NCBI GenBank assembly: GCA_003586005.1
Contig: NSKI01000007.1
Location: 49,611-113,610 of the forward strand
Direction: 5' to 3'
Source of the DNA: Haloplasmatales bacterium 4B
GTDB taxonomy: Bacteria > Bacillota_I > Bacilli_A > Haloplasmatales > Haloplasmataceae
Length of the DNA stretch: 64,000 nt
Shown one piece after another: positions 37,848 to 46,761 of this stretch. Each line of letters begins with the position of its first letter. Position 1 is the first letter of the stretch. The position numbers and the translations under genes are program-made. Under the pieces are notes generated by a model that had not been told where the DNA came from, ran no database searches, and was given only the letters and a program-made list of their open reading frames with translations.

Positions 37848-39130
37848 ATGTACAAAAGAATAGTTAATTCGATTTCTCAATATTTGGGATTATCAAAATC
37901 AGTTTATGTTATTTTTTTTGCAAGAATCATTACTAACATGGGAGCTTTTATTTGGCCATTATTAACGTTTATCCTTACTCGAAAGATGGGATATTCACCA
38001 TTAACTATTTCTTATATTTTTTTAGTTATTGGAATAATATTTCTTCCCGCTACAATACTTGGTGGTATTTTAGCAGATAAATTCAATCGAAAAAAAATTA
38101 TAATAATTTTTGATTTAAGCAGTATATTTTTCTTTATGGCATGTGCTTTTATCGAACCAGGTGTATTAATGTTAGTTTTTTTCGCATTAGCAGGATTATT
38201 TGCTAGTATGGAAGGTCCAGCATTTGAAGCTTTAATTGCTGATGCAACTAAACCAAAAGAAAGAGATAAAGTTTACTCACTAACTTATCTAGGACACAAC
38301 TTTGGTTTTATTGTTGGCGCAGCGATTGGTGGTTTACTTTTTGAAAATTACTTAAGTCTAGCTTTTATTATTGATGGTTTGACAACTTTAACCTCAACTA
38401 TCTTAATTATCCTCTTTGTTACAGTATTAAACACTGATGATTTAAAAGAAGAGGAAAAAACGTTTACGAAAATCATGATGAAGCCACAAGAAATTCATTT
38501 TCAATTTTAATAGAAAGAAAGCCAATAATTATCCAGCTATTTGTATTTATGTTAGGTTCATTTATTTATGACCAATGGACATTTGCCCTACCACTATATA
38601 TGGAATCACTTTACGAGAATAATGGAGCTAAATACTTTGGTTTTTTATCTAGTTTTAATGGTTTGGTAGTTATTCTCTTTACCCCTTTTATTACTTATTT
38701 ATTAAGAATGATGAATGAACTACCAAAAATCATGATTGGTTTGTTTCTGTTTTCATTAAGTTACCTTATCATAAGTGATACCAAAGTTTATTGGATATTC
38801 TTTATTATGATGTTTCTCTTTACTATAGGGGAAATTGTTAATATAATTGGTTCAGCTTCTTATGTAAGCAGAAGAGTACCGGCTTCTCACAGAGGAAGGA
38901 TTAATAGCTATCGATTCATATTTTACTTTATCGGTGGCGTGGGAGGACGCGTTATAATAGGTTTTTTAATTGATAAATTCTCATATCAATTAGCATTTAC
39001 AACTTTAGGAGTAGTAGGAATTATCGCGGCTATCATCGTAGCTTTAAATTATAAATTGGACCTAAAAATTTTCCCTAAACTTTATAGTAAAAATGATTTA
39101 GATAAAGCGACAGGAGTTTCACAAATTTGA
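37848..39130 (+). pseudogene. MFS efflux transporter split by a one-base frameshift
   Basis: The first half (37848-38510, 220 codons, six membrane segments, GGILADKFNRKK) and second half (to 39130, six segments) together make a normal 12-helix MFS protein of about 427 residues. The break is in the central loop near 38469-38472: adding one A to the A-run restores TKNHDEATRN and removes the stop. AAAGGAG before the ATG. It may be a true pseudogene, a phase-variable A-tract, or a sequencing error. Confidence 0.8.
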
Positions 39131-39196
39131 TATAGCTCTTTCTTTTTCAAGGTAAATTATTTAATATAATATTTGTAATAAATAGATGAGAATAAA

Positions 39197-39340
39197 ATGT
39201 ACTATAAAGCGATCGTGGTAGATTTTGATAGAACACTAATGATTTCTAAAAATAAAGATCTTTTAGTAAAAATTCATTCTGTGGGAATTAAAGTGATCTT
39301 GGCATCAGGAAGACCTACAAATAAGATCATAAAAAACTAA
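39197..39340 (+). pseudogene. Truncated Cof-type HAD phosphatase
   Basis: 47 codons with the HAD motif I region IVVDFDRTLM (catalytic Asp retained, usual DGT replaced by DRT) and VILASGRPTNK, directly joined to a terminator. Full Cof proteins have about 270 residues, so most of the gene is deleted. Confidence 0.65.
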
Positions 39341-39358
39341 CCATTGGTTAGTTTTTTT
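39331..39358 (+). terminator. Intrinsic terminator
   Basis: ACTAACC and GGTTAGT arms with A-run before and T-run after; overlaps the stop of the HAD remnant. Confidence 0.75.
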
Positions 39359-39383
39359 CATAAGATTAGCATTTAGATAATGA

Positions 39384-39578
39384 CTACATATTATCAATAG
39401 TAATTGCTGCTGTAGGACATGATTCCTCAGCTTCTTTAGCTTCAGCTAAAATATCATCAGCAATTTCAATATCTTCAGCGATAGCAAGTCCATCATCGTC
39501 CATCCTAAAAATATCTGGACAAATTGTTGGACATAAACCACATCCTATACAAGTATCTTTATCTACAAGACCTTTCAT
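39384..39578 (-). CDS. Ferredoxin, single [4Fe-4S]
   Basis: 64 residues, acidic. Ligands are in CIGCGLC (Cys10, Cys13, Cys16) and the distal Cys in ESCPTAAI. Cys20 in PTICP may form a disulfide as in Thermotoga-type ferredoxins. It is a cytosolic electron carrier and could serve the hydrogenase-like protein at 16740, though they are not linked. AGGAAAGGA before the ATG. The rest of 39579-39869 has no gene. Confidence 0.92.
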   Translation of the reverse strand: MKGLVDKDTCIGCGLCPTICPDIFRMDDDGLAIAEDIEIADDILAEAKEAEESCPTAAITIDNM

Positions 39579-39869
39579 GTTATCATTCCTTTCCTACTAG
39601 TAACTATTTTATTTCATTATATAATATATGTACAAATATTCAATTATTATGCTTGTTAATACATACATTAGTAAATCTTAAAATAGAAACAAATATTGCT
39701 TTAAACACTATTATTTTACCTCTTTAAATTAATTTAACTATTTTATTTCAAAATTTATATTTGTTAATTTTTATGAAAATTAGATAAATTGAGATTATAT
39801 TTATGTCTATTATAAGTTTACTTTAATATATTATAATAGATTATTAATTTTTTTTAGGTGCGTGCTATA

Positions 39870-40256
39870 ATGTCTAATAATAATGAATTACAAAAAATGG
39901 AAGATTTAAGTTCCTTTTTAGCTCTAATAGCATTAATTTTATCTATACAATCTGACCAGTTAAATAGACTAGATAACTTCTTCTTACACACAAAGTCTAG
40001 AAAAATTATAATAACTTCAGTATTTTTAGCAGCTTGTTCCAGCTTTATTGATCTCTCAACAGCAAAAAAAGCATACGATGATTTATTAAAAAATGATGAA
40101 AAAATAGACCAAAAAACTTTAGGTGCTGCGAAAGATTTGTTGACAAGTCGTCTATTTTCAGTACTTTCTTCAATCTATCTAATAAGGGCGACGCTAAACG
40201 CTGATGGTGAATTAACTGGGTTATCAACCCCTAGTGTTACTGGATCTATCATTTAA
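39870..40256 (+). CDS. Hypothetical protein
   Basis: 128 residues, largely helical, weakly hydrophobic N-terminal half (FLALIALILSIQSDQLNRL) that looks amphipathic rather than membrane-spanning. AGGTG lies 9 bases before the ATG at 39870; GTG at 39858 lies within it. Followed by its own terminator. No family recognised. Confidence 0.55.
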   Translation: MSNNNELQKMEDLSSFLALIALILSIQSDQLNRLDNFFLHTKSRKIIITSVFLAACSSFIDLSTAKKAYDDLLKNDEKIDQKTLGAAKDLLTSRLFSVLSSIYLIRATLNADGELTGLSTPSVTGSII

Positions 40257-40285
40257 AAAATGGATTAAAATTTATCCATTTTTTT
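40255..40285 (+). terminator. Intrinsic terminator
   Basis: AAAAATGGAT (from 40256) and ATCCATTTTT (40274-40283) arms with T-tail. Confidence 0.85.
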
Positions 40286-40392
40286 GTTTATGTAAAAATA
40301 AAGAGAAAATCTAACTATACAAGTTTCAGAATGGTTTGATGTGAAATTATTAGTTTGTTAAAAATGGAATATACATATTTAAATTTTTTATA

Positions 40393-40441
40393 TTGACAAA
40401 CCTGAATTTTGTTCTATAATAAAACTATTCTATTATAAAAC
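40393..40441 (+). promoter_or_regulatory. Promoter and probable MarR operator
   Basis: TTGACA (40393-40398), a 16-base spacer and TATAAT (40415-40420). Two near-identical 14-base direct repeats, TTCTATAATAAAAC (40412-40425) and TTCTATTATAAAAC (40428-40441), start 16 bases apart and cover the -10 and start region, as expected for autoregulation by the MarR protein encoded next. Confidence 0.65.
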
Positions 40442-40457
40442 TAATAAGGAGTAATTT

Positions 40458-40907
40458 ATGGAAAATATTGACATTGAAACATCATCTAGCATTTTTGACT
40501 TATTGAAAACTATATCTATGAAGACAAGACATTACTTAATTAAAGAGTTTTCTGACAAAGAATTAACAATACATCAACAGTATATTTTAAAAACTATTCA
40601 AAAGAATCCAGAAATTAACTTAACAAATTTAGGTAGTTGTCTGGGTCTAGCTAAAAGTTCAATAAGTTTAATAATAAATAAATTAACTGATGAGGGTTTT
40701 GTACAAAGAATTGAAAATAGTCAAGATAGAAGAAACAAAACAATTAGCTTGACAGAAAATGGTAAAAGAGCTCTTAAAAAATCCAAAACTGAAAATAAAA
40801 TGTTATTTAATCATTTAGTTTCAGATTTAAGCCAAGAGGAATTGACATTGATTAATTCATGCTTAATAATGTTAAATTCATCAATTGATAATAAGACAGC
40901 TAAATGA
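40458..40907 (+). CDS. MarR-family transcriptional regulator
   Basis: 149 residues, winged helix with recognition region SCLGLAKSSISLIINKLTDEGFV and wing EGFVQRIENSQDRRNK near 75-100. It probably represses itself and the MATE efflux gene 13 bases downstream, releasing on binding a small hydrophobic or aromatic ligand. AAGGAG before the ATG. Confidence 0.9.
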   Translation: MENIDIETSSSIFDLLKTISMKTRHYLIKEFSDKELTIHQQYILKTIQKNPEINLTNLGSCLGLAKSSISLIINKLTDEGFVQRIENSQDRRNKTISLTENGKRALKKSKTENKMLFNHLVSDLSQEELTLINSCLIMLNSSIDNKTAK

Positions 40908-40920
40908 AAGGACTTTATTT

Positions 40921-42315
40921 ATGGAAGCTAAAATAAAATCTAATTTAATAGATGGCAATATTTTAACAAACTTATTAAGTTTTTCTATTCCTTTATTAAT
41001 CGGGAATCTACTGCAAACTGCATACAGTATTACAGACAGTATTTGGGTTGGTCAATATTTAGGAAACGATGGTATCGCTGCAATCACTGTTGGTACACCA
41101 ATTTTATTTATTCTTATATCTTTAGTAATCGGTGTCACCATGGGAACAACTGTACTAGTTTCACAGTATGCAGGTGCTAAAAATCGAGATATGATAGTGA
41201 AAACAATTGCAAACTCACTTGTAATCCTTGGAATTGGAGCATTAATTGTTACATTGATTGGTTTAATTTTTAACAGAACAATACTAGAACTCTTAGGAAC
41301 TAGTGATAACATATTACCATTAGCTACAGATTATCTTAATATTATATTTTCTGGATTAATATTTTTGTTTGCATTTAATGTAATTAGTTCTATCCTTAGA
41401 GGTTTAGGAGACTCTATAACCCCCCTAATATTCTTACTAATTACTACAGTATTAAACATCGTACTTGACCCATTACTTATTATTGGTGTAGGACCTTTCC
41501 CAGAAATGGGTATTCGTGGAGCAGCATTAGCAACGATAATTGCTCAAGCCATAGCAGCTGTTATTTCTTTCTTTTATTTATTTAAACATAGTAAAATGGT
41601 TAGTACAAAATTAAGTGATTATAAATTTAATAAACGATTAACTTATAAAACTTTAAAAATCGGGTTACCAACAGGAGTTCAACAAACGATTGTTTCAGCC
41701 GGGATGTTGGTTCTTACTGGTATCATCACTTCATTTGGTGACACAACATTGGCTGCTTTTGGAGCTGCATCTAAAGTTGATCAAATAGCGCATTTACCCG
41801 CGATGTCCTTAGGCTTAGCTGTATCTACTCTGGCTGGCCAAAATATTGGCGCAGGTAAATTAGATCGAGTTAAAGATGTTTATAAATGGGGTAGTATTTT
41901 GACTGCTTCAATTACAGGCCTCATTACAATATTTGTCTATTTATTTCCACATTCTATTATAGAATTATTTTTGGATAAAAATAATCAAAAATTAATTGCA
42001 CAAAATCAAGAAGTATTGAAAATAGGTACAAAATACTTATATATTGTTGGTATTAGTTATATTCCTTTTGCATTAATGTTTATAACAAACGGTATTTTAA
42101 GGGGGGCTGGAGACACGATTCCACCATTACTTTTTTCTATTGCGGCTCTTTGGGTATTACGTGTTCCACTTTCTTATACCTTATCTAAATATACTCCTTT
42201 AGGGACAGATGGTATTTGGATTGGAATGGCAATAAGTTACGTCGCTACGTTACTTATTAATCAAGCTTATTATTTTACTGGGCGATGGAAAAAGAAACAA
42301 ATTATTCAAGCTTAG
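40921..42315 (+). CDS. MATE-family multidrug efflux protein
   Basis: 464 residues, twelve membrane segments in two six-helix halves, with QTAYSITDSIWVGQYLG near the N-terminus. Cation-coupled export of drugs or dyes. ATG at 40921 has AAAGGA upstream; an in-frame TTG at 40885 lies inside the regulator gene. Operon with marR-like gene. Confidence 0.92.
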   Translation: MEAKIKSNLIDGNILTNLLSFSIPLLIGNLLQTAYSITDSIWVGQYLGNDGIAAITVGTPILFILISLVIGVTMGTTVLVSQYAGAKNRDMIVKTIANSLVILGIGALIVTLIGLIFNRTILELLGTSDNILPLATDYLNIIFSGLIFLFAFNVISSILRGLGDSITPLIFLLITTVLNIVLDPLLIIGVGPFPEMGIRGAALATIIAQAIAAVISFFYLFKHSKMVSTKLSDYKFNKRLTYKTLKIGLPTGVQQTIVSAGMLVLTGIITSFGDTTLAAFGAASKVDQIAHLPAMSLGLAVSTLAGQNIGAGKLDRVKDVYKWGSILTASITGLITIFVYLFPHSIIELFLDKNNQKLIAQNQEVLKIGTKYLYIVGISYIPFALMFITNGILRGAGDTIPPLLFSIAALWVLRVPLSYTLSKYTPLGTDGIWIGMAISYVATLLINQAYYFTGRWKKKQIIQA

Positions 42316-42333
42316 TCTGCATTTTATAAAAGG

Positions 42334-42361
42334 AAAGAGTGATATAAATTTCACTCTTTTT
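42334..42361 (+). terminator. Intrinsic terminator of the MarR-MATE operon
   Basis: AAAGAGTGA (42334-42342) and TCACTCTTT (42351-42359) with T-tail. Confidence 0.85.
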
Positions 42362-42478
42362 CATTGTCAAAATAATATTAATATAAAAACACGTTGCACT
42401 TTACTCACATGTCCTTACATATTAAATTTTTTTATCATAATCTAATATAAAGAGTAAAATATTTAAAGGAGGCAAAAC

Positions 42479-42733
42479 ATGAACATACTGTCATTTGGTC
42501 TTAAAAATATAGGAACAATTCAATCGTTAATAAATGGTGCTGGAATGATCAAGCAATTTATGGGAGGACATAATAATCATCAAAAATCAATTAAAAACAA
42601 TTTTTATAATCAACCATCACATTTTAGTCCATATTTTAATCATTTTCCTTATCCATACTATAATCAGATTAGGCCTCGTTATAACCCTTATCAAAAACCC
42701 GTTGGATATGGATTTATGTATCGAAGATTTTAA
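42479..42733 (+). CDS. Small Tyr/His/Pro/Asn-rich protein
   Basis: 84 residues. A short hydrophobic-amphipathic N-terminus (SFGLKNIGTIQSLINGAGMIK) precedes a low-complexity C-terminus rich in Tyr, Phe, Pro, His and Asn. The composition is like Bacillus coat-type proteins (YppG/VrrA-like), but no homology can be claimed. AAAGGAGG before the ATG. Confidence 0.6.
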   Translation: MNILSFGLKNIGTIQSLINGAGMIKQFMGGHNNHQKSIKNNFYNQPSHFSPYFNHFPYPYYNQIRPRYNPYQKPVGYGFMYRRF

Positions 42734-42889
42734 ACCTGTAAAATAACAAACCATCTCGGAAGAGGTGGTTTTTCATTACATATGTCTTAGTAATATATTA
42801 ATTATTTCATCAAATAAAGGTAAATATAAACACTCTTAAATTAGGAGTAGTACATATATTATCATAACAACATTAATGGAGGTGATAAT

Positions 42890-43096
42890 TTGAGTTATTA
42901 TGGACATTGTAGAAGACATCCTACTTTTATATGTCATCCTATATTTCCTAGATCAATAAGACGACCTATTTGTGGTTATGATTCTTATGGTGGATATGGT
43001 GGTTTTAGTGGATATGGATATGGATATGGCGGACATCATGGAAACTTTTGCTTTCTTAGTGGTATAGGGTTAGGATTACTTCTAGGTTGTTTCTAA
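42890..43096 (+). CDS. Small Gly/Tyr-rich Cys protein
   Basis: 68 residues: an N-terminal Cys/His/Pro part (GHCRRHPTFICHPIF), a GYGG-type repeat (residues 33-50), and a short hydrophobic end with Cys. TTG start with GGAGGTGAT 4-5 bases upstream. It follows the Tyr-rich gene at 42479 and is similar in style, so the two may form a surface or coat layer. This is inference. Confidence 0.6.
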   Translation: MSYYGHCRRHPTFICHPIFPRSIRRPICGYDSYGGYGGFSGYGYGYGGHHGNFCFLSGIGLGLLLGCF

Positions 43097-43104
43097 TTAA
43101 AAAA

Positions 43105-43138
43105 AATCTATCCTAATTTATTAGGATAGAGATTTTTA
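43105..43138 (+). terminator. Intrinsic terminator
   Basis: CTATCCTAA (43108-43116) and TTAGGATAG (43121-43129), 4-base loop, T-run after. Confidence 0.85.
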
Positions 43139-43356
43139 AAACAAATTTGTATGAATTTCTCTCCTAATTTCCTACAAATAAACAATTAAGGCTATAAGAG
43201 ATGTGAATATGATTGTAATTCCAAAACCATAAATATTGACTTTAGGGATTGCGTTCAGAAAATATAATAATCCTATTTGTAAATTTGATATAATTAATGA
43301 ATATTTTAATATTAATTTCTGTTTACCTAATCCATTTAAAATTCCTCTAACGGTTT
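43136..43356 (-). pseudogene. C-terminal remnant of a second SpoVB-like flippase
   Basis: The minus-strand frame reads RGILNGLGKQKLILKYSLII and IPKVNIYGFGITIIFT, closely matching the C-terminus of the intact gene at 56345 (SRSILNGLGKQRKVLKYSFF; IPKINIYGVGITLIIT). A TAG stop interrupts just before EIRREIH. Only the last 70 codons remain. Confidence 0.85.
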
Positions 43357-43462
43357 TAAATTTTTTAAAAAATCATAACGGTTAATAAGAATCGAGCTTG
43401 AGCCCAAATTTATTTAGAACCCAAATATTATACTTCTCGTAGATTTGTCTAAAATACCCCAT

Positions 43463-43492
43463 AAAAAAACCTGCTGATTATTTTAGCAGGTT
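43463..43492 (-). terminator. Intrinsic terminator of the ABC transporter operon
   Basis: AACCTGCT (43468-43475) and AGCAGGTT (43485-43492) with a T-run on the minus strand. Confidence 0.85.
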
Positions 43493-43501
43493 AAGTTAAA
43501 A

Positions 43502-44206
43502 TTAAAAATTAATTCCGGCTTTAACATATTGTTCTTTAAACCATGATTCTAAATCTTTATTATTTTTTAAGATATTTGTTTTTTTATCATAAGCAAGTAT
43601 TTTAGCAAAATAGATTGCGATTACTTCATCTAATAAATCTTGAATTTCTTTTAACATATGTGAAGTTATAATAACTGTAACATTAGGATTATTTTTACGA
43701 TAATCAGTTAAACGTTTAATAAAGCTCTCTCTAAATACTGGATCTAGTCCACTTAATGGTTCATCTAAAATAATATAGTCAACATTTCTACCTACAGTTA
43801 AAGCAAAGCGAATAATGGTAGTTTGTCCTTTTGATAAACCTTTAGCATTCATTTTTAAATCGATATGCAAGCTATTAATAATGTCCATGGTTACTTCTAA
43901 GTTATAATCCTTATATAAATTAGTTAAATAATCAATGTTATCTTGAACAGTTGGTAAATATAATTCATTAATATCAGACATATAGGCAATTTTTCGACTT
44001 ATAGTTCGATCTACTAATTCTTCATCAACAAATACTTGACCCATACTTGGTTTTAATATCCCCATAATTGATCTAATAATAGTTGATTTTCCTGAACCAT
44101 TAGGACCTATTAAGCCTATGATACCACCTTTAGTTATATCGAGATTAACATCTTCTAAAGCAACTTTAGTGCCAAATTTTTGATAAAGACCTTTAATTTG
44201 TATCAT
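43502..44206 (-). CDS. ABC transporter ATP-binding protein
   Basis: 234 residues: Walker A GPNGSGKST near 36, a variant signature GLSKGQTTIIR near 130 (LSKGQ for LSGGQ), Walker B YIILDEPLSGLDP, switch His ITSHM. The LSKGQ form is common in YtrB-like exporters. AGGAGGG before the ATG. Its partner permease is 12 bases upstream. Confidence 0.88.
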   Translation of the reverse strand: MIQIKGLYQKFGTKVALEDVNLDITKGGIIGLIGPNGSGKSTIIRSIMGILKPSMGQVFVDEELVDRTISRKIAYMSDINELYLPTVQDNIDYLTNLYKDYNLEVTMDIINSLHIDLKMNAKGLSKGQTTIIRFALTVGRNVDYIILDEPLSGLDPVFRESFIKRLTDYRKNNPNVTVIITSHMLKEIQDLLDEVIAIYFAKILAYDKKTNILKNNKDLESWFKEQYVKAGINF

Positions 44207-44218
44207 TTTTCCCTCCTA

Positions 44219-44947
44219 TTAGTATTCTATTTTTTTATTAAATAGGTATAATGCGATTAGTATAAACACTATACCTACAGCGTTATCAATAACATTATTA
44301 ACAATTAATAGTTCATTAGTGCTTGGTGCTATATAATTTTCATTATTATATAGTTCAATTGAAATTATAATCGTATATATTGAAGTTAATACAAAATAAC
44401 CTATTACTGTAATTGTTATAAAAAACCAAGATAACCCTCTTTTTCTAAAAGAATAAAATAAAGCAATAGTTAATGTTATTACAGCAAAAGTACCTAGCGC
44501 AAACGTTTGAGTTAAAAATCCTGTAATGTTTTCAGATACATTAAATTTTTCTTGACTAGTTACATCTTGTAAAAGATAAGTATGTACTAAAGTTATTATT
44601 CCAAAAATAGCTTGAGTAAAAAATATGAATATTACCTTAGGTAAATACCAAGAAAAAATAGATTGCGGTGTAAAAATAGTGTGCTGAATATTATTTTTAC
44701 CTACATCATTTTTAACTATTTTGTACATTATAACTATTGGTAAAATTCCACTTAACATCAAAATAATTCCATTGACTATACTCCATATGTTATTTAAAAT
44801 ATTAGTTGCAGAATCACTTAAACCTGCAAATTTAATAAAAAGATAGAATACAATAATTAAACCTAATAACACACTAGATATTATCAAAAAACTAATGAGT
44901 AAAGATTTGTGCATTTTCCAATCTTTTTTTAGATTTAAAGTAAACAT
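44219..44947 (-). CDS. ABC transporter permease (ABC-2 like)
   Basis: 242 residues, six membrane segments, no known motif beyond the ABC-2 style layout. First gene of a two-gene unit with the ATPase; no GntR-type regulator is adjacent, although such pairs often have one. Substrate unknown. TTGGAGGT before the ATG. Confidence 0.8.
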   Translation of the reverse strand: MFTLNLKKDWKMHKSLLISFLIISSVLLGLIIVFYLFIKFAGLSDSATNILNNIWSIVNGIILMLSGILPIVIMYKIVKNDVGKNNIQHTIFTPQSIFSWYLPKVIFIFFTQAIFGIITLVHTYLLQDVTSQEKFNVSENITGFLTQTFALGTFAVITLTIALFYSFRKRGLSWFFITITVIGYFVLTSIYTIIISIELYNNENYIAPSTNELLIVNNVIDNAVGIVFILIALYLFNKKIEY

Positions 44948-45125
44948 AAATATACCTCCAATTTAAAAACTATAATTAGTATATTGTTTTCTTCTACAAA
45001 TAGCAAGACCATTGAATATTTTTTGATTTATAAGAACTTGTTTAATTATTTTGATAAAATATTCAGTTTTTTATTTATTTTACAGAGATTTTATAATGTT
45101 AACTATAATATTTCAAATTAAATAT

Positions 45126-45167
45126 AAAAAACCACCTCTTAAGTTTATAGGCTTAAAAGATGATTTT
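45126..45167 (-). terminator. Terminator after the zinc-ribbon gene
   Basis: Imperfect arms 45126-45142 and 45152-45167 (CTTAAG/CTTAAA core with G-T pairs) with T-runs. Serves the gene at 45209. Confidence 0.6.
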
Positions 45168-45208
45168 TCATTTTTTATTTAATTTTATAATTGAATTTAA
45201 GAAATTAA

Positions 45209-45406
45209 TTATCCTATAAACCAATCAGCTATATTAGAAGCTGCGCCTGATTTTTTCTTGTAAATTTCAGTGTATCCGCATTTTTTACAAGATATAGTTA
45301 GAAATTTTTTGTTTTGGATATCAAACATTTTAGCGAAAGCTCCACCAGTAGCTCTCATTTGATCTTGTTCAAATTCTTCACAACCACATTTTGCACACTT
45401 ATACAT
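45209..45406 (-). CDS. Small zinc-ribbon protein
   Basis: 65 residues with CAKCGCEEF at the N-terminus and CKKCGYTE near 45, a typical zinc-ribbon pair. The spacer contains the family-like MFDIQNKKFLTISC, and the end is NIADWFIG. The ATG at 45406 has GGAGGG upstream; an ATG at 45421 lies in that site. A degraded paralogue is at 58079-58269. Confidence 0.82.
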   Translation of the reverse strand: MYKCAKCGCEEFEQDQMRATGGAFAKMFDIQNKKFLTISCKKCGYTEIYKKKSGAASNIADWFIG

Positions 45407-45570
45407 AATATATCCCTCCATATTAAATTTTTAAAATATTTTTATAATTTAAATATACAGCATATTTGTATTTATTTCAAATTTTTTTTAATATTATTCT
45501 ATTCTTAGTGCTTTAACAGGGCTTTCATAGCTGCGATTCGTTTGATATTTATGCTTCACACAAATTAATA

Positions 45571-45625
45571 AAAATACCCTATAAGATAGAATTCTTTTTT
45601 AATTTGTCTATCCTACAGGGAAAAT
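45571..45625 (-). terminator. Terminator of the acetyltransferase gene
   Basis: Arms CCCTATAAGATAGA (45577-45590) and TCTATCCTACAGGG (45607-45620) pair with one mismatch and a bulge. Confidence 0.6.
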
Positions 45626-46092
45626 TATAATTTGCACAATAGTTTAGGTATTTTAAATCTCATTTCAATATTTCCCTCTATTTCATGATGTTTTATAAAA
45701 CCTGCTTTTAAATATGCATTGACTGCAGGTTTATTTAAAACATTAACATTTAACATTAAATAATCTCTTTTATAATTGAATTCTTTAATTCCAAATTTTA
45801 TCCCGCTTAATATAAAATCCTTACTTAAGCCTTTACCAGCTTTTTTAGGGCTTAAAGCAAGTCCTAATTCCATAATATCATCTACATTATAATATTCAAA
45901 TAATCCAATTAACTCATCTTGATCATAAACAGCATATCCATAACAACCACCAGGACCTCTTAACTCGCCTGTTTTTTCATAATTATCAAAGTAAAATTTC
46001 ATCTCAATTTTTTTTACAAAACCACTATATTCCCATTGTTTAATTATTAAAGCAGATTCAAAAGTCATTTTTTTAAAAATAAATTGCTTCAT
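45625..46092 (-). CDS. GNAT-family N-acetyltransferase
   Basis: 155 residues, RimJ/RimL-like layout: LGLALSPKKAGKGLSKDFIL holds the acetyl-CoA pyrophosphate loop and NVLNKPAVNAYLKAGFIKHHE the C-terminal motif. Substrate unknown. ATG at 46092 with TTGGAGGAG directly upstream. Confidence 0.85.
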   Translation of the reverse strand: MKQFIFKKMTFESALIIKQWEYSGFVKKIEMKFYFDNYEKTGELRGPGGCYGYAVYDQDELIGLFEYYNVDDIMELGLALSPKKAGKGLSKDFILSGIKFGIKEFNYKRDYLMLNVNVLNKPAVNAYLKAGFIKHHEIEGNIEMRFKIPKLLCKL

Positions 46093-46761
46093 TTTCTCCT
46101 CCAAATTTATTTGAATTCTTCACTATTTTGAATTAAATCATCTAATTTAACGTTTACCCAAATTTTACCATGTTTTAAGCCGATTATATAAAATAGTTTT
46201 TTGTAATACTATTTTCTTAATAACTAATTATATCATAAGTATAATATACTACTTTTGGAGATTTTAATCAATTTATGCTTATTTATTTTATAAAACTACA
46301 AATATTGTAAACCTAGAATTTCTTCAAGTTCCTGTGCATATTACATGTAAATTGTAGACAATAGATTTTTTAATCCATTAATACTATAAGGTAGCCTTCA
46401 TAATTGTTCACTATAAGCAGTTTTACTCCGGTAATGTTCCCAATCTTTTATAACTTGCATTATTGTAACTTCTGTTAACTACAGTATTATATTGAAATGA
46501 ATTTTAATTTTCTATAATAGTAGAGTAATTCTCTTTATCTAGATTTGTTACATAATTTAACTTCTTCTCCCAAAATAAAAAATCCCCTATCTGTATTTAG
46601 TACACTTGATTTTTTTGTACTATCTACTTAAAGGGGATTTTATCCGAATATAGGAATCACTTTTTTTATGTCCTTGACAAAGGGTATAATTTAATTTCCC
46701 ACTACCTTAATTTATCAACATTAAATAATTGTTTATTCAATGTTAAATAAAAATCATAATT
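46093..46761. other. Non-coding stretch with decayed coding fragment and long hairpin
   Basis: On the minus strand 46111-46190 reads IIGLKHGKIWVNVKLDDLIQ in an open but startless frame, a remnant of unknown origin. A long hairpin lies at 46579-46641: AAAATCCCCT/AGGGGATTTT outer arms and an inner AGTACA/TGTACT pair, like a terminator or small element end. Nothing else is recognised. Confidence 0.4.
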
